53,603 nucleotides of DNA from an uncultured Roseburia sp. (GCA_947062675.1 CAMSQM010000019.1:1-53603); one strand, 5' to 3'; positions 28,149 through 36,704 are shown, counted from the first letter of the stretch. Notes: generated by a model from the letters alone, not told the origin. Program-made: numbers and translations.

Positions 28149-28177
28149 ATTATAGAACTTATGTTTGTTTCTGTCAA
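28149..28177 (-). promoter_or_regulatory. perfect consensus promoter for the sigma-like/DUF262 operon
   Basis: Minus strand: TTGACA (28172-28177), exactly 17 bp, TATAAT (28149-28154). This is a full match to the sigma-A consensus and the best promoter in the window. Transcription would start near 28142, giving a leader of about 27 bases. Confidence 0.92.
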
Positions 28178-28202
28178 TACTTTTTCGAATATATGTTTGT
28201 TT
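28160..28202. promoter_or_regulatory. two 11-bp direct repeats over the promoter (candidate operators)
   Basis: TATGTTTGTTT occurs at 28160-28170, filling the -35/-10 spacer, and again at 28192-28202, just upstream of the -35 box. The copies are 32 bp apart, three helical turns. A protein bound to both would lie on one DNA face and block the promoter, the usual design of a phage repressor operator. Confidence 0.65.
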
Positions 28203-28342
28203 TTATGTGCACGGCTACTCTTCCATTCCAGGAAAAAATATCATACGCGATAACCTGTCCCATAAACCGGACCGTACTCCGGGCTTTACTAAAATTTTCA
28301 GCACTTCATCTTTTCAGATATTATTTTGCGGTTCCCCCGCAT

Positions 28343-28380
28343 CATTTTTCCATTTTTTCCATTTTTTTCCATTTTTTCCT
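28343..28380. repeat. short tandem CATTTTTTC repeats
   Basis: Four consecutive units of CA followed by five to seven T and then C. The T-runs are 5, 6, 7 and 6 long. They lie in the 330-bp region between the two divergent phage transcripts. Such tracts slip readily and can also bend DNA. Confidence 0.8.
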
Positions 28381-28457
28381 CAAAACGGATTCTCCATGGA
28401 GAAATATATAAATGTACCGGTGATTTCACAGAGAGAAAGGAGCACTTACCATCGCAC

Positions 28458-28661
28458 ATGACAGAAACATTTTACAGAGCACGATCTTTTCAGGCAGATC
28501 ACACCACCTTTGGCGGCATCATCCGCCCGTCTGATTACAACACGGACTGCGGGGGAAAACGCAATACGGACGGTTCAGTGATTGCCCGCCGCATCCTCTC
28601 GGATCAGAGATTTGACGAACAGTGCAGAAAAAATGCAGAAAACAGAATCAGACAGCAATAG
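28458..28661 (+). CDS. small hypothetical phage protein, 67 residues
   Basis: Opens with MTETFYRARSFQADHTTF; charged, soluble, with no recognised domain. The GGAG upstream is about 17 bases away, longer than ideal, so the gene or the start is uncertain. It is the first plus-strand frame of the phage. Confidence 0.45.
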   Translation: MTETFYRARSFQADHTTFGGIIRPSDYNTDCGGKRNTDGSVIARRILSDQRFDEQCRKNAENRIRQQ

Positions 28662-28692
28662 TTTTAAGAAAGGACTGGTAAAAAATCGCAGA

Positions 28693-28711
28693 GCAGAATC
28701 TGAAATTCTGC
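28693..28711. promoter_or_regulatory. inverted repeat upstream of the polymerase cluster
   Basis: GCAGAAT-ctgaa-ATTCTGC, a 7-bp stem with a 5-base loop, about 40 bases before the 121-residue gene. There is no T-tract. It could be an operator, an mRNA stabiliser or chance. Confidence 0.35.
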
Positions 28712-28751
28712 CCGCGTACTCAGCGCAAAGCGCTTCGGAACGGAGGAAAAA

Positions 28752-29117
28752 ATGAAAAAAATTATCAGGGAAGGACGCACAGTCCGGATCATGCCGCCGG
28801 AGGAATGCGGATACGGGGGATACTCCGTAAAATGCACCTACCGGTATGATAAAAAGAAGGAAAAATATTTTCTTTCCATGTGGATGAACCGCGAGGATAT
28901 CGAGGATGATTTCAGAATTGACGCGCAGGAAATTGACGCACAGTATATTCCCGGAACAATAGAAACGATCGAGGAGAATATCTGCCGGATTGTGGATTAC
29001 ATGTGCTTAAGCGGCCGTCTTGAACCCTACATTCAGCGATATGAATATACTTACAGGTGTTTTGACTATGGAAGCAGTTATTATGAGAGCAGACATCTGA
29101 AGAATCCGGAGGAATAG
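28752..29117 (+). CDS. hypothetical phage protein upstream of the RNA polymerase
   Basis: 121 residues, soluble and acidic, rich in Tyr (RYEYTYRCFDYGSSYYES near the C-terminus). CGGAGGAAAAA is a good ribosome site. It ends three bases before the polymerase start, whose ribosome site GGAGGAA lies in its last codons, so the two are very probably co-translated. I do not recognise the family. Its position makes it a candidate accessory factor for the polymerase. Confidence 0.75.
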   Translation: MKKIIREGRTVRIMPPEECGYGGYSVKCTYRYDKKKEKYFLSMWMNREDIEDDFRIDAQEIDAQYIPGTIETIEENICRIVDYMCLSGRLEPYIQRYEYTYRCFDYGSSYYESRHLKNPEE

Positions 29118-29120
29118 CGC

Positions 29121-31949
29121 TTGAAACAGAAATCAGTCTACATACCATCCATTGACGCGAAAGACATTTACCTGGCAGCACATTCCACGAAAGATCCGGC
29201 CGCCGGATATTCTTTAAAATACGGAGACGGACAGTACAACCTGCGAAAATTTATCAATACGCTTGATTACAGTCTGGATCTGACCGCGCTATACCGGATC
29301 TACCACAAGAAATACAGGCGGAAAGATTTCGCTTTTACGGCGGGGAATCATATGTATTCCGTCCAGGTAATAAATCTGACATTCCGGTATTCCGTAAAAG
29401 AATGGAATCAGATGGGCAGAAATGTTTATGTAAAATTCGGATATGACTCCGAGAAACTGATATTTGAGGACTGTATTGCAAAAAATGATGCGGGCGAAAT
29501 CGTCGGCATACGGACAGGAGAACCTGTCTCCCGGAAAACCTGTCTCCCGGAACCGTTTATCTGCCGGGAAGAAACCTGTCTGCAGTATGCGAAACAGAAA
29601 GAACCGGAAACCCTGATGACAGGAGCCGCGCTCCGGGCTGAATTATATAAAAATGGTTTTATCTGTGATGGCGTAAAATACTGCCGCATGAAACGGTCAG
29701 CGGGCTCCGCCCGCGCCGGAAAATGTCTTTTTATCAATGAGAAACTGCAGAAACCTCTCTTAAAATTCAGTTCGGCCGGAATTAACATAAAGAAAGGACA
29801 GGAAATCGACCTGGCCGCATATGAAGGGTACATTGCCCTCCCGTCCAGCAGTATAACCGGCACACTCCGCATCCGCCCTGAAAACATACTGCTGATCGAT
29901 GACTACACCAGCGTATTTCAGGAAGACGTCATAGAAACACACGATGATAACGGCCGCTTAAAAACAACGGAGAGCAGACGTGAAATCTCCAATTCCATCT
30001 GGGACGGGCAGTCCCTGATGGATCGTTCTCTTTTCGGTGATTATGCAGAATACGGAATGGTACTGCTGCGGAATCTGATGTTTAAGTCCTGCTGCTTTAA
30101 CTGCAATATCCAGCAATGGTTCCGGGACCACAATATCACCAGCGTCTCACAACTGAACGGAAAAACCAGGGCCACCGCAATAGAAGATGTAAAACTGATC
30201 ACCACCCCCAGCAGCATAAAATACCTGAAATTTGGCACATGGGACAGCTGGCTCGATCACCTGTATCCCGCTTTCGGTGTTGTAAAGCACGATAAAAAAA
30301 CAAACTTTTTCGGCGGCCGTCTGGTGCAGACACATTATCAGCTGCTAAATACCCTGCAGATGTCAGAAGCGGAAGTAAGAGAATTTCTGCAGCCCTCTCT
30401 GGAATTCGCCCAGATGCTAAGAGACCGCCCGGAAGTCGTGCGGTACTATATCCGGTATCCGGATATTGACCAGTGCACTCCGCTCAGCCGTCCGATGTAC
30501 GGCAGAAATGACGTTGTCTCCCAGTTGATGTGCATCAGCGACCGCTTTACAGAGACAAAATATTATCAGGATTTCCTGACAGACCTGCTGCGATCTTACT
30601 ATAAGAACCTGAAAAGCGGACATGTTTATGTCAATGGCAACTATTCCACCCTGCTTGGAAACCCTGTCGAAATGCTCCGCCAGGCCATCGGAACCTTTGA
30701 CGGAACAAGCCAGATCGGGCACGGAAAGATACACAGCACACGGTTTGAATATAATCAGAGGCTGCTGGCCTGCAGAAGTCCCCACGTAACGATGGGAAAT
30801 CTATGGCTTCCATTTAATTCGGAAAACAGTCTGATCGACCGGTATTTTAACCTGACGGATGAAATTGTCTGCATCAGCTCTGTCGGAGAAAATGTTCTTC
30901 AGAGGCTTTCGGGCGCCGATTTTGACAGCGATACCGTACTGCTCACGGACGACAGCATTCTGACCCGCGCCGCCGAACGCAACTATCACCTGTTTAAGAC
31001 CCCGACCTCTTTTGTATCCGCCCGCAAAGTGACGCGTTACTATACGCCGGAACAGCAGGCGGATCTGGATACAAAAACATCCGTAAATAAAATCGGCGAG
31101 ATTGTCAATCTGTCCCAGGAACTGAATTCCTTATTGTGGGACAAACTGTATCACGGTGCCGGTTACGACGGGATCCGGGAATTGTACCATGATATCTGCC
31201 AGCTGGACGTCATGTCCGGAATCGAAATTGATAAGGCAAAAAAGGAATCCGGCATTGACAACGGAAAAGAACTCCGGGCCCTGCGCGCCAGATATGATCC
31301 CCTGATCAGGGAATATGAGGAAACAGCAGACGGGACCACCGTAAAAGGAAAAAAGAAAACGCCGCACTTTTTCTCCCATATTTCCAGACAGAAGGGCTAT
31401 TACAATCCGGATAAAAAACACTACTGCAAATATCACACCTCGATGGACTATCTGCAGACGGTTATAAACGGCTTCCGGATAAAAAACCCTTACAAAAAAG
31501 ACCGGCTTCCGTTTGTCGCAGTTCTGGATCCCGCCTTATACAGGACAAACCGCGTAAATCAGAAGCAGATCAGCAGAATATACGGTCTTCTGAATGAATA
31601 CGTTCATGACCGCAATATAATTTACGCCTCCGAAACAGAATCCGGGCAGGAAAAAAGAGAACAGGCCCTGCTGCGCAAAGAGCAGCTCACAGAAGAAATC
31701 AGCCGGGAAAACATTGGATTTTCCACCATGTACCGTCTTTTATCTTCTATAGAAGAAAAGGAAAATTCACAGATCCGGAATATCCTTCTGGAAATCCTGT
31801 TTCTGTGCGGAAATGAAAGTTTTAAAAAAGCGATTCTTCAGTCCGAGAGTGAAATCCTTCAGCTGGAAGAACACGGAGACGATATCCGGATCTTTGGCGC
31901 CGGCTATAAAATGACAAAAAAGAAGGCCGGATGTGAAATCAGAACGTAA
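29121..31949 (+). CDS. single-chain double-psi beta-barrel RNA polymerase (YonO-like)
   Basis: 942 residues, TTG start preceded by GGAGGAA at eight bases; SPbeta YonO is about 905. A stretch near 290-335 (WDGQSLMDRSLFGDY, GMVLLRNLMFKSCCFN) resembles the first barrel of QDE-1/RdRP-type enzymes. LACRSPHVTMGN around 550-565 parallels the RNPCLHPGD block, and GADFDSD holds D600, D602 and D604, matching the catalytic DxDGD motif that chelates Mg2+ in multi-subunit RNA polymerases, QDE-1 and YonO. The usual glycine is serine here. This enzyme would transcribe phage genes independently of host RNA polymerase. The C-terminal third is Lys/Glu-rich and unassigned. Confidence in the fold is good; activity is untested. 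Confidence 0.87.
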   Translation: MKQKSVYIPSIDAKDIYLAAHSTKDPAAGYSLKYGDGQYNLRKFINTLDYSLDLTALYRIYHKKYRRKDFAFTAGNHMYSVQVINLTFRYSVKEWNQMGRNVYVKFGYDSEKLIFEDCIAKNDAGEIVGIRTGEPVSRKTCLPEPFICREETCLQYAKQKEPETLMTGAALRAELYKNGFICDGVKYCRMKRSAGSARAGKCLFINEKLQKPLLKFSSAGINIKKGQEIDLAAYEGYIALPSSSITGTLRIRPENILLIDDYTSVFQEDVIETHDDNGRLKTTESRREISNSIWDGQSLMDRSLFGDYAEYGMVLLRNLMFKSCCFNCNIQQWFRDHNITSVSQLNGKTRATAIEDVKLITTPSSIKYLKFGTWDSWLDHLYPAFGVVKHDKKTNFFGGRLVQTHYQLLNTLQMSEAEVREFLQPSLEFAQMLRDRPEVVRYYIRYPDIDQCTPLSRPMYGRNDVVSQLMCISDRFTETKYYQDFLTDLLRSYYKNLKSGHVYVNGNYSTLLGNPVEMLRQAIGTFDGTSQIGHGKIHSTRFEYNQRLLACRSPHVTMGNLWLPFNSENSLIDRYFNLTDEIVCISSVGENVLQRLSGADFDSDTVLLTDDSILTRAAERNYHLFKTPTSFVSARKVTRYYTPEQQADLDTKTSVNKIGEIVNLSQELNSLLWDKLYHGAGYDGIRELYHDICQLDVMSGIEIDKAKKESGIDNGKELRALRARYDPLIREYEETADGTTVKGKKKTPHFFSHISRQKGYYNPDKKHYCKYHTSMDYLQTVINGFRIKNPYKKDRLPFVAVLDPALYRTNRVNQKQISRIYGLLNEYVHDRNIIYASETESGQEKREQALLRKEQLTEEISRENIGFSTMYRLLSSIEEKENSQIRNILLEILFLCGNESFKKAILQSESEILQLEEHGDDIRIFGAGYKMTKKKAGCEIRT

Positions 31950-32044
31950 ATACAGGACCTGCTGTGGCGCGAAATTTAAGTTACACAGGACGGGACTGCT
32001 GTCCGCGATCCTGATAATATGCAGAATTCAGGGGGGAACCTGCC

Positions 32045-32377
32045 ATACAGAAACAAAAAAAATATTACAGTCAGAACGAGATTGCCCGCGCAGTCAGGCA
32101 GAAAACCGGCTGTCCGGATCATGAGGTCATGCGAATCCTCAATTCACTGGGCGAAGTGGTAAAGGAAAAATTTTGCGACAGAGATCATCTGATCGAAATA
32201 AAATTATTTCCCGGTTTGAAAATAACCTCAGAATACCAGCCCTCCGGACAGTCCGTCTCCAGAAGATTACAGATTGCATCAGATTATTCCATTTTTCTGT
32301 CCGCCGTCTTCACCGATGACTTCCGGAAAAAACTGAGAAAGATGCATAACAGTTCAGACACTGCAGAAAGGAGGTGA
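32045..32377 (+). CDS. HU/IHF-like DNA-binding protein, apparent ATA start
   Basis: About 110 residues. NEIARAVRQKTG, followed by a helix, LNSLGEVVKEK and LIEIKLFPGLKIT, then a basic tail, follow the HU/IHF pattern, although the DNA-binding arm is atypical (YQPSGQSVSRRL). No ATG, GTG or TTG exists upstream of residue 29 in this frame. The HU-like homology starts right after an ATA at 32045, which has AGGGGGGAA at about seven bases. An internal ATG at 32129 would cut off the first helices. Its position directly after the YonO-like polymerase matches the yonO-yonN order of SPbeta. It may coat phage DNA or help transcription. The stop overlaps the next gene's ribosome site. Confidence 0.7.
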   Translation: MQKQKKYYSQNEIARAVRQKTGCPDHEVMRILNSLGEVVKEKFCDRDHLIEIKLFPGLKITSEYQPSGQSVSRRLQIASDYSIFLSAVFTDDFRKKLRKMHNSSDTAERR

Positions 32378-32381
32378 GCAC

Positions 32382-33242
32382 ATGAAACCAGAATCACTCC
32401 CCCGTATTCTGCCATGCAGAAACTATAACAGCAGAGACGCGCCGGTTGCGGACAGCCCCGAAGCACAGGGACCAGGTCCGGTCTGTCAGTACGGGGAGCA
32501 CGACGATCTGAAACTGTATCAGGGATACAGCATCAGAATCAATGACTTTCTTGTTATCAGACAGCCCACTCTGGGCGAAATATGCCGGTACGGCGAAAGA
32601 AACTATTATAATATGATTCACACACTCTGTTCCGTCGGCGCCGACCTGAAATGGCAGCTGGATGAAGCGGGGATCGACTACACAAAAATACCGGACTTTG
32701 AACTGTTCTATACCCTGCTGGCCGGAAACTACACCGCAAAAGACACGGAAATTCTGTTCGGCTGTCTGCCGGACTTTTCCGGAATGAAAATCATGTTCCA
32801 CAGCGAACTGAAGGAAAACGTAATGGTACAGTATGCGGACGGGAAACCTCTTATACAGATCGACCGGTATGTCTATTCCGCCATCGTCGATATACTGCGC
32901 AGAATGCACAGACTCAGACGGAACGACGAACTTCCCGGAAACGAAGCGACACGAAAAATCCTGATTGACGATGCACGCGAGGAATACAAAAAATTCAGAA
33001 ACCAGCCCGTCAAATCTCATTTGCTGCCACTGATCTCCGCAATGGTTAATTCCAGCGGATTCAAACGGGACGACATCACTGTTTTTGATATGAAAATATT
33101 CGCGTTTATGGACAGTGTCGCACGGATCGGAAAAATCAGAAACGCAGATCTGCTGCTTTCGAGCGGCTATTCCGGATTCGGAATCAACTTAAAAGAAGTG
33201 GACAATGAAGCATTAAACTGGATGGGAGAACTCGATATATAA
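32382..33242 (+). CDS. tail assembly chaperone-like phage protein
   Basis: 286 residues with an excellent AAAGGAGGTG ribosome site. After a disordered start, residues about 45-110 read YQGYSIRINDFLVIRQPTLGE and RNYYNMIHTLCS, a pattern I associate with uncharacterised Clostridia phage proteins encoded just before the tail tube. The C-terminal half is helical (DDAREEYKKFRN, LLPLISAMVNSSG). The place between RNA polymerase/HU and the tube-like protein suggests tail assembly, but that is inference. No slippery sequence was searched for. Confidence 0.6.
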   Translation: MKPESLPRILPCRNYNSRDAPVADSPEAQGPGPVCQYGEHDDLKLYQGYSIRINDFLVIRQPTLGEICRYGERNYYNMIHTLCSVGADLKWQLDEAGIDYTKIPDFELFYTLLAGNYTAKDTEILFGCLPDFSGMKIMFHSELKENVMVQYADGKPLIQIDRYVYSAIVDILRRMHRLRRNDELPGNEATRKILIDDAREEYKKFRNQPVKSHLLPLISAMVNSSGFKRDDITVFDMKIFAFMDSVARIGKIRNADLLLSSGYSGFGINLKEVDNEALNWMGELDI

Positions 33243-33281
33243 AGCGGGCTCTTCCTCAACAAAGAAAGGGGAAACTACATA

Positions 33282-34055
33282 ATGAACGTAAACGAACTGA
33301 TTCTCGACAAAGTACGCAGCCTTATTTTTACAGATCTCTCTGACGGTTCCGTGATCGGCCGTCTGACCAACCTGGAAGAGCCGAGCCTTCAGACAGCGGC
33401 CGAGGGGGAGGAAATCAAAGACGCGCAGGGCGCGTTAATTACCCGGTTATTCCGGACAAAAACCGGTAAATTTACAGCCAGCAACTCTTTATTCAGCACG
33501 GATCTGCTCGCGATGCAGTACGGCTCAGATAAGGAAATCGCGGATGACACGACAAAGATCACCGTTCCCATCGAGGAGACACTGACCGTTGAGAACGGGA
33601 AAGTCACACTCTCCCACACTCCGCTGAACGATATCCGTTACATCTACAGTCTCGAGAGCGGACAGCTCGCCACAAAATATACGCTCGGGGCAGCCGCAAG
33701 CGCCACGGAATTCTCCATCACGGATCAGGAAATCACGGTGCCGACCGGCGTAACCGGAAAAATTTATGTGGAATATGAGTACGAATCCACAAGCGCGGTG
33801 CGCGTGAAGAACAACGCAGAAAAATTCCCGGAAGCTGTCGGCGTGCGTATCTTCGCCATTTTCAAAGATATCTGTAATGAAAACATCAAATACGCGGGCG
33901 CCATCGTCGCCAGAAAAGGCAAAATCGACCCGTCTTCGATCGAGACTGCCCTGACAGGCTCCGGCAAGCACAGCTTCAGCATCGATTTTATGAAAGACTA
34001 CTGCAGCGAAGACAGCGGGGATGCCGATCTCTTCAACGTCATCATCGCAGAGTAA
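33282..34055 (+). CDS. major tail tube-like structural protein
   Basis: 257 residues with the beta-rich composition of tail tubes (alternating Thr, Val, Ile). It includes TASNSLFSTDLLAMQYG and a C-terminal domain with EKFPEAVGVRIFAIFKDICN. An Ig-like or hairpin insertion is possible around 85-150. It is followed by a strong stem-loop without a T-tract, a common feature after highly expressed virion genes. Clear ribosome site (AAAGGGG). Confidence 0.7.
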   Translation: MNVNELILDKVRSLIFTDLSDGSVIGRLTNLEEPSLQTAAEGEEIKDAQGALITRLFRTKTGKFTASNSLFSTDLLAMQYGSDKEIADDTTKITVPIEETLTVENGKVTLSHTPLNDIRYIYSLESGQLATKYTLGAAASATEFSITDQEITVPTGVTGKIYVEYEYESTSAVRVKNNAEKFPEAVGVRIFAIFKDICNENIKYAGAIVARKGKIDPSSIETALTGSGKHSFSIDFMKDYCSEDSGDADLFNVIIAE

Positions 34056-34069
34056 CCGGAACAGACATC

Positions 34070-34095
34070 CCGGGCGGCACCGCCGTGCCGCCCGG
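34070..34095. terminator. 11-bp perfect stem-loop after the tail tube gene
   Basis: CCGGGCGGCAC-cgcc-GTGCCGCCCGG. There is no T-tract, so it is probably an mRNA 3' stabiliser or partial attenuator for the abundant tail tube message rather than a full terminator. Confidence 0.6.
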
Positions 34096-34123
34096 ATAAT
34101 ACAGGGGGAATTCTTAATATCAT

Positions 34124-34450
34124 ATGGAAAACAATAAAAAAATAAATCACTGGTGTATCCTGTGCGGCGCCGGCTATCACAGCTGCGACGCATGCAGCAG
34201 AGAGCGGTCCTTTCTTCCCTGGAGGACCCTCACAGACACTGCGGAACACTACAAAATTTTTATGGTTTTAAAAGATTACAACAGCGGGAGGCTGGACAAA
34301 GCCAGCGCCAGGGAAATGCTGGAGGGTCTGGATCTGACCGGAAAAGAACACTACAGAGACGGCGCAAAGCGGGTACTCGCAGACATCGGTATGGATGACG
34401 AATCCGCCTCTGATACCCGCAAAACATCCAGAGGAGTCAGGGAACAGTGA
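34124..34450 (+). CDS. small Cys-rich phage protein, possible zinc finger
   Basis: 108 residues. WCILCGAGYHSCDAC near 10-25 gives two CxxC-like pairs that could bind zinc, followed by RSFLPWRTLTDTAEHYKIF and a charged C-terminus. I recognise the pattern from uncharacterised Clostridia prophage proteins but know no function. The stop overlaps the GTG start of the cysteine desulfurase gene (GTGA), so the two are translationally coupled. Confidence 0.7.
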   Translation: MENNKKINHWCILCGAGYHSCDACSRERSFLPWRTLTDTAEHYKIFMVLKDYNSGRLDKASAREMLEGLDLTGKEHYRDGAKRVLADIGMDDESASDTRKTSRGVREQ

Positions 34451-35634
34451 GAAAAAAAATATATCTGGACAACGCTGCCGCCACAGAATTATCCGGTTCC
34501 ACAAAGGAATATCTCAGATCCGTCCTCGATTTATGGGGAAACCCTTCCTCGCCCCACTCTGCCGGTGAACCGGTGAGACAGCTGATCGAAAAAGCGCGGT
34601 GTTCCGTCGCCGCTTTTCTCAACACGGCTCCCGGAAATATCTTTTTTGTCCCTTCCGGGTCCGCCGCAAATACCCTTGCAGTCAGAGGTCTGACTTCTGA
34701 TAACCCGCAGGAAAACCAGTATGAGGTATTCTATTCCCCGACCGCCCACAAATCCATGCGGATGGCATGCGAATCCTGTATCTGCCACACCCCGCTGAAA
34801 GTCACTCCCACCGGCGAAACCGATCTGAATTATCTGGAACAGATCCTCACGCATCACAACCGTCTGAAACCCCTGGTCTGCATCGAGGCCGCAAACTCCG
34901 AAATCGGCACGATCAACGATATTCACGGGATCGGCTCCACTGTTCACAGACACGCCGGCATACTTGCCGTCGACGCGACCGCCTATCTCCCGTCCCTGCG
35001 GGCTGATCTGAATCTGTGGCAGAATGATGTGGATCTTCTGACCTTCAGCGGACACAAACTCCACGCCCTCAAAGGAACCGGCGTCTTATGGAAACGCGAA
35101 ACAGTTACACTGAAACCCCTGATTTACGGGAGTCAGGAGGGCGGCATCGCAGGCGGAACCGAAAATGTTGCGGGCATCGCCTCGCTCGGACACGCGCTTG
35201 AAGGTTACGACTACTCTTCCGTCTCGCCTGACAGCCGGGATTATTTATACAATTCTCTCATGCGCGGGATACCGGACATCTATCCGGTAGGCCCGCCTGT
35301 TCCCTCCGGAAACAGACTGCCGCAGAATCTGTACCTCTGCTTCAGGGGTGTCGAAGGAGAATCGCTGACGTTTTTACTGGATCTGAACGGAATCCAGGTA
35401 TCCACCGGATCCGCGTGCAGCAGCCGGGATCTCGCCGCTTCCCCCACCCTGACCGCAATCGGAATGAATGAGGAAGACCTTCACAGCTGTATCCGGTTCA
35501 GTCTTTCCGGGCAGGAAACAAAAGAAGAACTTGACTATGTCTGCAGAACATTAGAACAGTGTGTAAAACATTTAAGACTATTAAACAGCAAACACCAGGA
35601 GGAAACCACATGGCATACACAAACAGCCCTTTAG
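34447..35634 (+). CDS. cysteine desulfurase (IscS/NifS family), phage-borne
   Basis: 395 residues, the normal length for the family. YLDNAAATELSGSTKEYL opens the protein, SGHKLHALKG holds the PLP lysine K204, SQEGGIAGGTENV is the NifS cofactor region, and STGSACSSRDLAAS carries the catalytic Cys C324. The enzyme takes sulfur from cysteine for Fe-S clusters, thiolated tRNA or phosphorothioate DNA. No scaffold (iscU) or dnd gene is present here. The gene sits among tail and lysis genes and is translationally coupled to the Cys-rich small protein, which suggests that the two work together. Confidence 0.93.
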   Translation: MRKKIYLDNAAATELSGSTKEYLRSVLDLWGNPSSPHSAGEPVRQLIEKARCSVAAFLNTAPGNIFFVPSGSAANTLAVRGLTSDNPQENQYEVFYSPTAHKSMRMACESCICHTPLKVTPTGETDLNYLEQILTHHNRLKPLVCIEAANSEIGTINDIHGIGSTVHRHAGILAVDATAYLPSLRADLNLWQNDVDLLTFSGHKLHALKGTGVLWKRETVTLKPLIYGSQEGGIAGGTENVAGIASLGHALEGYDYSSVSPDSRDYLYNSLMRGIPDIYPVGPPVPSGNRLPQNLYLCFRGVEGESLTFLLDLNGIQVSTGSACSSRDLAASPTLTAIGMNEEDLHSCIRFSLSGQETKEELDYVCRTLEQCVKHLRLLNSKHQEETTWHTQTAL

Positions 35635-36674
35635 CCGTTTACCGCAGCATCAGTCCCCACAGTTCCCCGCGCACCCACGCCATTGACACCGTCACGATTC
35701 ACTGCATGGCCGGCAATCTGACCATCGAAGCATGCGGTACATTATTTTCTTCCTCCTCCAGAATAGCTTCTTCCAACTACGGCGTCGGCTCTGACGGCAG
35801 GATTGCCCTCTATGTGGAAGAAAAAGACCGTTCCATGTGCTCCTCAGATTCCGTCAATGACAACCGGGCAGTCACGATTGAGGTGGCAAACGATGGCGGC
35901 GCGCCCGACTGGCATGTCTCCGATAAGGCGATGCATGCGCTGATCGAACTGCTCACAGATATCTGCAGGCGGAACCACATCGAAGGACTCAGATGGGAAG
36001 CAGACAGATCCCTGATCGGAAATACTGACAGACAGAATATGACCGTTCACCGCTGGTTTGCCCCCAAAGCCTGTCCTGGGAACTATCTGTACGACCGGCA
36101 CTCATACATTGCAGAAGAAGTCAGCCGTAAACTTGGCACATCTCCCGCGCAGACACCGGAACCAGCCACGCCGCCCCTGCAAAAAAAACTGTACAGGATT
36201 CGCAGATCCTGGTCAGACAGCCGAAGCCAGACCGGAGCTTTCTCCTCACTGAAAAACGCAAAAGCAGCCTGTCCTGACGGATACACCGTTTTTGACAGCA
36301 GCGGAAATGCCGTATACAGCCGCGCATCCGCACAGACAGCACCTCCGGTTCCGGAGTCCGCCGGTACTGCTTATGAGATCTTTGTGAGAGAACTGCAGGC
36401 TGCGACCGGAGCAGTCGCCGACGGCTGTGCGGGAGCCGGCACCTTATCAAAAACCGTCACGCTCTCAAAAATCAGAAACAACAGACATCCTGCCGTAAAA
36501 GCCGTCCAGAAATACTTAAATTCCATCGGATACGATTGCGGCGCCCCGGACGGCATCGCCGGCCCGAAATTCGAGCGGGCCGTAAAAGCATTTCAGAAAG
36601 CAAACGGATGTATCGCGGACGGTGAGATCACCGCCGGCATGAATACATGGAAAAAACTGCTGAAACTATCGTGA
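35610..36674 (+). CDS. endolysin: N-acetylmuramoyl-L-alanine amidase with peptidoglycan-binding domain
   Basis: 354 residues from the ATG at 35610 (CAGGAGG upstream), inside the 3' end of the preceding gene. Amidase_2/PGRP fold: zinc ligands H31, H147 and C155 with K153, spaced as in T7 lysozyme (HRWFAPKACPG). A linker (about 175-260) carries a small RSWSDSRSQTGAFSSLKNA segment, SPOR-like in look. The C-terminal PG_binding_1 domain is at about 295-352 (AVQKYLNSIGYDCGAPDG). It cuts the amide between MurNAc and L-Ala for host lysis. Holin genes follow. Confidence 0.92.
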   Translation: MAYTNSPLAVYRSISPHSSPRTHAIDTVTIHCMAGNLTIEACGTLFSSSSRIASSNYGVGSDGRIALYVEEKDRSMCSSDSVNDNRAVTIEVANDGGAPDWHVSDKAMHALIELLTDICRRNHIEGLRWEADRSLIGNTDRQNMTVHRWFAPKACPGNYLYDRHSYIAEEVSRKLGTSPAQTPEPATPPLQKKLYRIRRSWSDSRSQTGAFSSLKNAKAACPDGYTVFDSSGNAVYSRASAQTAPPVPESAGTAYEIFVRELQAATGAVADGCAGAGTLSKTVTLSKIRNNRHPAVKAVQKYLNSIGYDCGAPDGIAGPKFERAVKAFQKANGCIADGEITAGMNTWKKLLKLS

Positions 36675-36704
36675 CATAAAATCAGTACAGAAATGAGGTT
36701 AATC

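Noticed and set aside
28343..28380. CRISPR-like array
   Set aside because: The units are 8-10 bases with no spacers, so this is a simple T-tract repeat. No CRISPR array was seen anywhere in the window.
31933..32124. 63-residue plus-strand frame after the RNA polymerase
   Set aside because: It overlaps the end of the polymerase and the start of the HU-like gene in another frame, and its sequence does not resemble a protein family.
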